This document shows, one piece after another, positions 1-4,657 of a stretch of 6,963 bases of DNA. The DNA comes from Pseudomonadota bacterium (GTDB taxonomy: Bacteria; Pseudomonadota; Gammaproteobacteria; Steroidobacterales; Steroidobacteraceae). Location of the stretch: assembly GCA_021792815.1 (NCBI GenBank), contig JAJYTX010000141.1, forward strand, positions 1 to 6,963. The letters are read 5' to 3'. The notes under the pieces were generated by a model that had not been told where the DNA came from, ran no database searches, and worked only from the letters and a program-made list of their open reading frames with translations. Within the stretch, counting starts at the first letter, position 1. Every line of letters starts with the position of its first letter. The position numbers and the translations under genes are program-made.

Positions 1-813
1 GCCGCTGGGGTCGACGATCGCCACCAGGCGCACGATGCACCCGTCACCCTTGGTCCAGCGCCAGGGGAAGGCCGCGAAGGTCACGCGCTTGCCCGTCACC
101 TTGTCGAGCTCCCCGCCCACGTTCTCAAATCCGCAGATCCCGTGGCTGAGAATCGCGCGGTGACACGGCTCCCATTCGGGAAAGTCCTCGATCACCTTGC
201 GACCGGTCAGCTGCTCGTACTCCTGGTTCACCTGCGGCAGCAGCCCGTGCGGCGCCCCGGGTCCGTGCGGCCCGATCGCCGTGCCCAGCGGATGATCGAG
301 CGCCTGGGTGTCGGTGCCGACCATCTTCACCTTCTTCTTCGCGAACCACTCGCCCGCTTCCTTGTAAAAGCCCGGCGAGTACGCGTAATACATCCGGCTG
401 TCATCGTAGTACTTGTGCCAGCCGGTGTTCACGATCACGATGTCGCCCTCGCGGATCGTCGGCGTGGCCGCCTCCAGGTCCGCCGCCGTGATCACTTCCC
501 ATTTCTTCTTCGGTATCGATACCACCACCCCGCTGCCGAAGAAATACGGCAGCGGCACCTCGTCCATGAACGGCGTGCCTTCCACCACGTGCGCCGGCGC
601 ATCGATGTGCGTCCCGGAATGCATCACCGTGATGATCCGCTGCGTCAGCACCCCGGACTTCGCCATGGTGTGCAGCCGCTCGATCTTCACGTCCTCGAAG
701 TACGGCCAGCACGGCTGGCCCAGTCCCCATGGGTGGGACAGGTCGTAAAACTCCAGCCCCATGCTGTTGCGCAGATTGCTGTCGCCAAAGGCGACGCCGC
801 GGATGGTCGGCAT
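1..813 (-). CDS. Cyclase-family metal-dependent hydrolase (kynurenine formamidase-like fold), 3' end outside window
   Basis: The frame reads 271 codons from ATG at 813 to the window edge with no stop, so only the C-terminus is missing; the family usually runs about 210-320 residues. It starts MPTIRGVAFGDSNL and is preceded by GAGGGGA 7 nt before the ATG, which supports this start. The family signature is HSGTHIDAPAH at residues 65-75: H65, H69 and D71 match the metal ligands of bacterial kynurenine formamidase (HxGxHxD), and H75 matches its catalytic His. A second pair, H218 and E230 (H-x11-E), matches the remaining ligands. Known members hydrolyse amide or lactone-type bonds (N-formylkynurenine, isatin) with zinc or manganese. 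No signal peptide is visible, so it is probably cytoplasmic. It lies downstream of, and on the same strand as, a LysR gene. The fold family is well supported. The substrate is unknown, and the protein is longer than typical KynB, so I do not call it KynB. Confidence 0.93.
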   Translation of the reverse strand, partial: MPTIRGVAFGDSNLRNSMGLEFYDLSHPWGLGQPCWPYFEDVKIERLHTMAKSGVLTQRIITVMHSGTHIDAPAHVVEGTPFMDEVPLPYFFGSGVVVSIPKKKWEVITAADLEAATPTIREGDIVIVNTGWHKYYDDSRMYYAYSPGFYKEAGEWFAKKKVKMVGTDTQALDHPLGTAIGPHGPGAPHGLLPQVNQEYEQLTGRKVIEDFPEWEPCHRAILSHGICGFENVGGELDKVTGKRVTFAAFPWRWTKGDGCIVRLVAIVDPSG

Positions 814-830
814 GTTCGGTTCCCCTCGAT

Positions 831-878
831 TCAATGTGTACCGCGATACGGTAATGCTGTACCGCAATGTGATCTCAT
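831..878 (-). CDS. Possible 15-aa leader peptide upstream of the cyclase gene
   Basis: On the minus strand GGAGGA (885-890) is followed after 6 nt by ATG at 878, an ideal Shine-Dalgarno arrangement. The frame encodes MRSHCGTALPYRGTH and stops with TGA at 831-833, 17 nt before the cyclase ATG and in a different frame. This could be a leader peptide translated ahead of, or coupled to, the cyclase gene. It shows no run of one amino acid of the kind used in classical attenuation. It competes with reading TATACA at 878-883 as a -10 box: if that is the real promoter, transcription starts inside this frame and the peptide is not made. Confidence 0.25.
   Translation of the reverse strand: MRSHCGTALPYRGTH
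839..864. promoter_or_regulatory. Three alternating TACCG/CGGTA half-sites, putative operator of the cyclase gene
   Basis: On the plus strand TACCG occurs at 839-843, CGGTA at 849-853 and TACCG at 860-864. The first two form an inverted repeat with a 5-nt spacer. The first and third lie in an 11-bp direct repeat, TGTACCGC(G/A)AT, starting at 837 and 858, exactly 21 bp apart. Half-site starts therefore fall 10 and 11 bp apart, close to one helical turn, as expected for a dimeric repressor or activator binding one face of DNA. The site ends 25 bp before the cyclase ATG, inside its probable 5' leader. The binding protein is unknown; it could be the neighbouring LysR protein or a regulator encoded elsewhere. 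Confidence 0.4.
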
Positions 879-906
879 GTATACTCCTCCCCCGCCACCA
901 CCGCAA
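878..906 (-). promoter_or_regulatory. Possible sigma-70-type promoter for the cyclase gene
   Basis: On the minus strand TTGCGG (901-906) and TATACA (878-883) are separated by exactly 17 bp. The matches to TTGACA and TATAAT are 3/6 and 4/6. Transcription would begin near 871, placing the TACCG half-sites just downstream of the start, a position suited to repression. The -10 match overlaps the start of the possible leader frame, so this promoter and the leader peptide cannot both be right. Confidence 0.3.
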
Positions 907-1204
907 GTCCTCGGTGGCCATCGACAGCGCCGCCCGCCGCCTCCACAATGAGGCCGCCGCCCTGGAGACTGGGCGATACCATCGAGCGAAGGGGACAGGA
1001 ACCGCGCACGGTCATGCCGCGCGTCACAGCCTGCGGATACCGGAAGGAGCGCCTCGCGGGCGGTGCGCTCAGGCCCGCCGGGAATCGGCTCGTTCCGCGG
1101 CGCTCGCGGCCGGGCCCGGGCTCATCCTGGTCGCTGCGCGGCCCGCCCGGTGCCCCGTCCGATTCGGATGGTGCAGCCTTACACCCGCCGAGTACCGACT
1201 GACC

Positions 1205-2113
1205 TCAGCGCGAGCGCGCGTCGCCGGGCGCGACGCTCTTGACGAATTTCACGAATTTCTGCACCAGCGGATTCTGGCTGCGCTTCTTCCACACCATGAC
1301 GTCCGACACCTCGGTGCCCTCGCCGTGCATCGGAACGCAGTGAATCCTGTAGTTGGGATGGAAGCCCACCAGGTGCGCCGAAAGCACCGAGATGCCGACC
1401 CCCGCCTCCACCTTGGCGAGGATGGTCTCGAAATCCGTGGCCCACTGGGCGATCTTCAGGGTGAAGCCGTGCCGCGCGCAGTTCATCTCCAGATGCTTCA
1501 GCACGGACGATTGGTCGAGGTTCACCTCCAGGACGAACCGCTCGTCCTTCAGATCGCCGAAGGTCAGCGTGCGCCGGCTGGCCAGCGGATGATCCGGCCG
1601 CATGACCACCACTGTGTTGCCGACGTGCATGGTGTGAGTGGCCAGCGCCGCATGATCCGCCAGCCCGACGGACAGCGTAAACCCGACATCGATCTGTTCC
1701 TCTTCGAGCGCCCGGGCGAGCTGCACCACGCTGTAGCGCTTCAACTCGATGAAAATATCCGGCACGTCGCTGCGGAACCGATTGATGCAATCCGGCAGCC
1801 AATGGGTCTCGCTGGCGCCGATGAACCCGACGGTCAGATCCCCGACCACGCCGGCCTCCATCGCGCGCATGCGGCTGATCACCGCGTCGTATTCCACGAA
1901 CATCTTGGAAATCGTTTCCTTGAACAGCACCCCCGGGCGGGTGAGCCGGACCGAATGGGTGTTGCGCAGGAACAGGGTCACCCGCAGCTGGCGCTCGAGC
2001 GCAGCGATCTGCTGGCTGATGGCCGGCTGCGTCATGAACATCGCCGCAGCGGCCTTGGTAAAACTCTGCTGCTCGGCGACCGCCAGAAAACATCTCAGTT
2101 GCTTGAAGTCCAT
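1205..2113 (-). CDS. LysR-type transcriptional regulator
   Basis: This is a complete 302-residue protein, the usual size for the family. Residues 1-60 form the winged helix-turn-helix DNA-binding domain: MDFKQLRCFLAVAE opens it, and SFTKAAAAMFMTQPAISQQI is the helix-turn-helix, followed by the linker helix that mediates dimer formation. Residues about 90-295 form the periplasmic-binding-protein-like effector domain, beginning GDLTVGFIGASETHWLP. The start at 2113 is chosen because LysR proteins begin one to three residues before the 'LR.F' motif and because GGGGGAA lies 5 nt upstream; an in-frame ATG at 2155 would add 14 residues of unusual composition. The protein should be a cytoplasmic tetramer responding to a small, often aromatic or acidic, inducer. 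Unlike the common divergent layout, it is transcribed in the same direction as the downstream cyclase gene, 391 bp away, so regulation of that gene is plausible but unproven. The inducer cannot be predicted. Confidence 0.95.
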   Translation of the reverse strand: MDFKQLRCFLAVAEQQSFTKAAAAMFMTQPAISQQIAALERQLRVTLFLRNTHSVRLTRPGVLFKETISKMFVEYDAVISRMRAMEAGVVGDLTVGFIGASETHWLPDCINRFRSDVPDIFIELKRYSVVQLARALEEEQIDVGFTLSVGLADHAALATHTMHVGNTVVVMRPDHPLASRRTLTFGDLKDERFVLEVNLDQSSVLKHLEMNCARHGFTLKIAQWATDFETILAKVEAGVGISVLSAHLVGFHPNYRIHCVPMHGEGTEVSDVMVWKKRSQNPLVQKFVKFVKSVAPGDARSR

Positions 2114-2492
2114 CCCGATTCCCCCGGCGCAGGCGCCGTGCGCGCGCGCCGGCATTGGACCGCGGGGCTGGCTCGCCCCCGGTCGATACCCTCATCGGCC
2201 GCCAGGGGCCGCCCGGCGCCCCTCCTGGCCGGATCCCGGCAAGCCCTGGGTTCGGGGGAGGGTTCGCGCGCTGCGGCCGGTGCGAAGCCGGCCCACCGCG
2301 CTTCCCGGGCAGGCAAGAGCGGGCCGCGCGCGGAAGCGCAGGCGCCCGCCCATCCGCTGCGTCCGGATTCTACGGCAAGGGCCGCTTTTCGCCCGTTACC
2401 GCCTCGGCATGGGGGCTTTGTCCGCCGGCCGGTTCCCCCCACCTCGCGCCCAGAGGCCGATCACCACCGGCGCAGCGGGAGGAAGCATCGCA

Positions 2493-2527
2493 GCCCTCAG
2501 GCGGACAGGCAAGTGCCGCCTGAGGGC
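2493..2527. repeat. 12-bp perfect inverted repeat in the intergenic region
   Basis: The arms GCCCTCAGGCGG (2493-2504) and CCGCCTGAGGGC (2516-2527) are exact reverse complements around an 11-nt spacer. No T-run follows on either strand, so a typical intrinsic terminator is not supported. It lies 265 bp past the GH39-like stop and 380 bp before the LysR start. It could be a Rho-assisted terminator, a stable RNA hairpin in a long untranslated region, or a protein-binding site. Confidence 0.6.
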
Positions 2528-2726
2528 GCGGCGGTCGAGTCCGGCCGCGCGCACCCCGCAGGCAGGCCGCTCAGGTTTGCCTATTAAAGAAAGTCCCGCA
2601 GCAGTGGACACGTCAGACTGGGCCTCATCCGTGGCGCGGGACGGAGCGTGCTGATCCCCCTGCAAAGCCCCCGGCCCTCGCCGCTCAGCCCCGCGCGGCA
2701 GCATCCCTGACCTACCTGAATCCGCT

Positions 2727-2747
2727 CTCCCGTTCCACCTCCGGGAG
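2727..2747 (-). terminator. Weak hairpin downstream of the GH39-like gene
   Basis: CTCCCG (2727-2732) and CGGGAG (2742-2747) form a 6-bp G+C-rich stem with a 9-nt loop about 45 bp past the GH39-like stop codon. The position suits a terminator, but there is no T-tract on the minus strand, so it may be a chance hairpin. Confidence 0.2.
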
Positions 2748-2791
2748 CCCCGCGGAACCGGACGCTCAACGGCGCGGCACAGGCACCCGGC

Positions 2792-4420
2792 TTACCTGCG
2801 GCTGCCCACCGCGCGATGCGCGACCGGTGAACGACGCGCCGGGAGCCGTTCGATCTCGATGGCATCCACGACGTACGCGGGCAGCGTAAAGCCCAGCCGG
2901 ATCGGCCCGCTGACCCTCAGGATGCGCTGCTCGGTCGAAGTCCCTGCGGCGGTGAGCCGCTGCCGGATGAAGCGGTATCGCCCGGGTGCCAGGTGGCGCA
3001 CGTTCAACTCGTAACGGCGCACCGGCGGGTAATGCACGGTGCGGCGCGGCAGGATGCGCATGCGGAACAGATGATCCGCGTGCCACTCGAGCCCCCCCGG
3101 CCGCGGCCCCATGTCGGCCGTGGGGATCTGATAGTTGCTGACCAGGATGCGGATCCGGCTGTCATCGGCATTGCGGCCCGCCAGGACCGCGAAGCCGTCG
3201 CGGTCCGTGCCGCTGCTGCGCAGACGAATGGGCGTGTCCACCAGCGAACCGAAGTCGAGGAACACCTGCCCGCTCGGGGTGCGCGGCGTGCCCGAGACAT
3301 TGAAGAAATGATCGGCGCGGTAGATCGCGCTCTGATCGATCGGGGCATCCTGCATGTAGATCAGGGCGCTCGCCTGGAAACTCGCCACCTGGATCGGCGG
3401 CGTCGTATGCAGCTTCCTGAAATCGTAATTCCACTCGTCGAGAAAGCTCCGGGTATGCGTGAAGCCATAGCGATCGAGCAGCGCGCGCAGCGACCGGGCA
3501 ATCTCCACGAACTGATACGGATCATCGGCATCGACCGAGTACCAGTGCCAGGAGAAGAAATCGAGCGGCAGATGATGCGCCCGCACGAAGGCGAGAAATC
3601 CCTCGCGATATGGCGTTTTCTGGTTCACCAGCGCGATGGTCGGTCCCCCGACCTGCGCCTGCGGATCCGCCGACTTCACCGCACGGGCCGCCGCGGCATA
3701 CAGTGCGTCGTACTGCTGCGGCGTGCCGCGCCACCAGATCCTGCCGAGATCCGGCTCGTTCCACACTTCCCAGTACTTCACCGCATCGTGCATGCCGTGA
3801 TCCCAGCCCCGCTCGTAGTGCAGCACGATGTGGCGGATGACATCGGCGTATCGCGCCAGGTTCGCCGGCGGAGGCGCCGTCGTCATGCCGCTGCGCCCCA
3901 GGCGAAACAGCACCTGCGCATGGATTTTCCGGATCCCCTCGATCATCCGGTCGGTCGGACCGAAATGATAGCTTGCCGGACTGTCCGGGTTCGCGTGCGG
4001 ATTCCTGAAGATGACGTTGTGCTCGAGGGCGGCCGCGATGGCCGCGCGCTTCTCGGCCGGCATCGGCAGCAGCGGCGGCAGGTCCCCCACGTTGGAGTCG
4101 ATGTCGCCGACACCGCCGGAATCGTGAGTGCGCACCAGGTTGACGTGGGCCGCCCGGTAACCCCGGGTCTCGTTCAGCAGCGGCATGGGCAGCAGCGGCG
4201 AGCGGCCGAGGAAAGTCAGGTTCGGAGCGCCGTTGACGCCGCGCAATGCCTTGAGCGCCCCGGCGTCCGAATGCGCATCGACGACCACCGTCGATACCGC
4301 GCTCGGCCGCGATCCGGCGAGCGCCACCTGGCTCGTCACGCACAGCGCGAGCGCAATCGCCGCCAACCGCATCACCCGCTCACCCGGTCGTCTCTCGCTG
4401 CGCATTCCCGTCCGCCTCAT
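2792..4420 (-). CDS. Secreted glycoside hydrolase, GH39-like (beta-xylosidase/iduronidase superfamily)
   Basis: The protein is 542 residues from ATG at 4420, which has GGAAGG 10 nt upstream. A second ATG at 4372 would give 526 residues beginning directly with a textbook signal peptide (MRLAAIALALCV, cleavage near QVALA-G); both starts keep this export signal, and the true one is uncertain. Numbering from 4372, a GVNGAPN motif at 45-51 opens the (beta/alpha)8 barrel. VWNEP at 203-207 carries the likely acid/base Glu206, SWHWYS at 274-279 fits an active-site strand, and LDEWN at 311-315 carries the likely nucleophile Glu313. The 107-residue spacing of the two Glu residues resembles GH39 enzymes. 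Residues from about 360 on look like the accessory beta-sandwich. The product should be periplasmic or secreted and cleave glycosides, classically xylosides, though the family also holds iduronidases and exopolysaccharide hydrolases such as PslG. Family assignment is likely; specificity is open. It lies downstream of the TonB-dependent receptor, suggesting a joint role in glycan use. Confidence 0.85.
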   Translation of the reverse strand: MRRTGMRSERRPGERVMRLAAIALALCVTSQVALAGSRPSAVSTVVVDAHSDAGALKALRGVNGAPNLTFLGRSPLLPMPLLNETRGYRAAHVNLVRTHDSGGVGDIDSNVGDLPPLLPMPAEKRAAIAAALEHNVIFRNPHANPDSPASYHFGPTDRMIEGIRKIHAQVLFRLGRSGMTTAPPPANLARYADVIRHIVLHYERGWDHGMHDAVKYWEVWNEPDLGRIWWRGTPQQYDALYAAAARAVKSADPQAQVGGPTIALVNQKTPYREGFLAFVRAHHLPLDFFSWHWYSVDADDPYQFVEIARSLRALLDRYGFTHTRSFLDEWNYDFRKLHTTPPIQVASFQASALIYMQDAPIDQSAIYRADHFFNVSGTPRTPSGQVFLDFGSLVDTPIRLRSSGTDRDGFAVLAGRNADDSRIRILVSNYQIPTADMGPRPGGLEWHADHLFRMRILPRRTVHYPPVRRYELNVRHLAPGRYRFIRQRLTAAGTSTEQRILRVSGPIRLGFTLPAYVVDAIEIERLPARRSPVAHRAVGSRR

Positions 4421-4516
4421 GAAATGGCGGCCTTCCAGGCTGTGAACTCCCCACCCTCGGCGCTCCGACGGCCGCGTTGATCCGTCACTGTCATGCCACC
4501 CCATCGCTTGGCTCCC

Positions 4517-4530
4517 GGGCGTGAGCGCCC
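4517..4530 (-). repeat. Small hairpin between receptor and hydrolase genes
   Basis: GGGCG (4517-4521) and CGCCC (4526-4530) form a 5-bp stem with a 4-nt loop. It follows the stronger hairpin at 4565-4595 in the direction of transcription and may assist termination or sit in the hydrolase 5' leader. A short G+C stem like this can also occur by chance here. Confidence 0.25.
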
Positions 4531-4564
4531 TGCACACGGGCCTCGTCACGCGCGTAAGAACGCC

Positions 4565-4595
4565 CGGGCGGCAGGCGCACCACGCCTGCCGCCCG
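4565..4595 (-). terminator. Strong hairpin, probable terminator of the TonB-dependent receptor gene
   Basis: CGGGCGGCAGGCG (4565-4577) and CGCCTGCCGCCCG (4583-4595) pair perfectly over 13 bp around a 5-nt loop, starting 62 bp past the receptor stop codon. On the minus strand the hairpin is followed by GGCGTTCTTACG, a partly T-rich stretch rather than a clean T-tract. It is placed between the two genes with the geometry of an intrinsic terminator, so the downstream hydrolase probably depends on read-through or its own promoter, which I could not identify. Confidence 0.65.
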
Positions 4596-4657
4596 CCGAG
4601 GGTCCGACGCGCCCTGCGCCGCTCATGCCCACTCGTCACACCGCGCCCGTCCGGCGC

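Larger units (their letters stand above)
814..1204. other. 391-bp intergenic region between the LysR gene and the cyclase gene
   Basis: No convincing gene is seen on either strand; the open frames here are rich in Arg, Pro, Gly and Ala and resemble chance GC-rich frames. The part next to the cyclase gene (about 830-906) is less GC-rich and carries the half-sites, possible promoter and leader frame listed separately. The part next to the LysR stop has only short dyads: a TCCGA-T-TCGGA palindrome at 1158-1168, about 37 bp past the stop, and GCGGGC/GCCCGC arms at 1056-1061 and 1073-1078. Neither has a T-tract, so no LysR terminator can be assigned with confidence. Confidence 0.6.
2114..2791. other. 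678-bp intergenic region with no convincing gene
   Basis: The stretch lies between the GH39-like stop and the LysR start. Several open frames over 300 nt occur on both strands, but their products are dominated by Arg, Pro, Gly and Ala, show no recognisable motif, and overlap each other, as expected by chance at this GC content. The notable structures are a 12-bp perfect inverted repeat at 2493-2527 and a weak hairpin at 2727-2747. A small A/T-rich patch around 2577-2592 could hold a promoter, but I could not find well-spaced -35 and -10 boxes. The LysR promoter should lie in this region. No tRNA-like T-loop was seen. Confidence 0.6.

Noticed and set aside
867..878. Near-palindrome ATGTGATCTCAT, with TGTGA resembling half of a CRP site
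   Set aside because: The second CRP half-site (TCACA after 6 nt) is absent, and the dyad is short and imperfect, so it is not reported as a CRP or LysR site.
142..951. Long plus-strand open frame opposite the cyclase gene
   Set aside because: It is antisense to a gene with a clear family signature, and its product is a chance-like Arg/Val/His/Pro-rich sequence with no recognisable motif.
1110..1119. CCGGGCCCGG palindrome
   Set aside because: A short all-G/C palindrome is expected by chance in DNA this GC-rich and has no supporting context.
2124..2152. CCGGCGC/GCGCCGG arms just upstream of the LysR start
   Set aside because: The arms are only 7 bp, wholly G+C, and surrounded by other GC/CG runs that pair equally well, so no specific structure can be claimed.
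2114..2155. Upstream LysR start at 2155
   Set aside because: LysR proteins begin just before the first helix; the extra 14 residues have no family counterpart, and the ATG at 2113 has a good ribosome binding site.
761..2587. 608-codon plus-strand open frame across the LysR gene and both flanking gaps
   Set aside because: It runs antisense to the well-supported LysR gene, and its product is His/Arg/Ala/Pro-rich without family features. Long antisense frames are expected at this GC content.
2993..4480. 495-codon plus-strand open frame opposite the GH39-like gene
   Set aside because: It is an antisense shadow; the minus strand carries the signal peptide and catalytic motifs.
4421..4639. Upstream start for the GH39-like gene at 4639
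   Set aside because: It would add 73 Arg-rich residues before the signal peptide and place the start next to the receptor stop, reading through the hairpin; the starts at 4420 or 4372 fit export far better.
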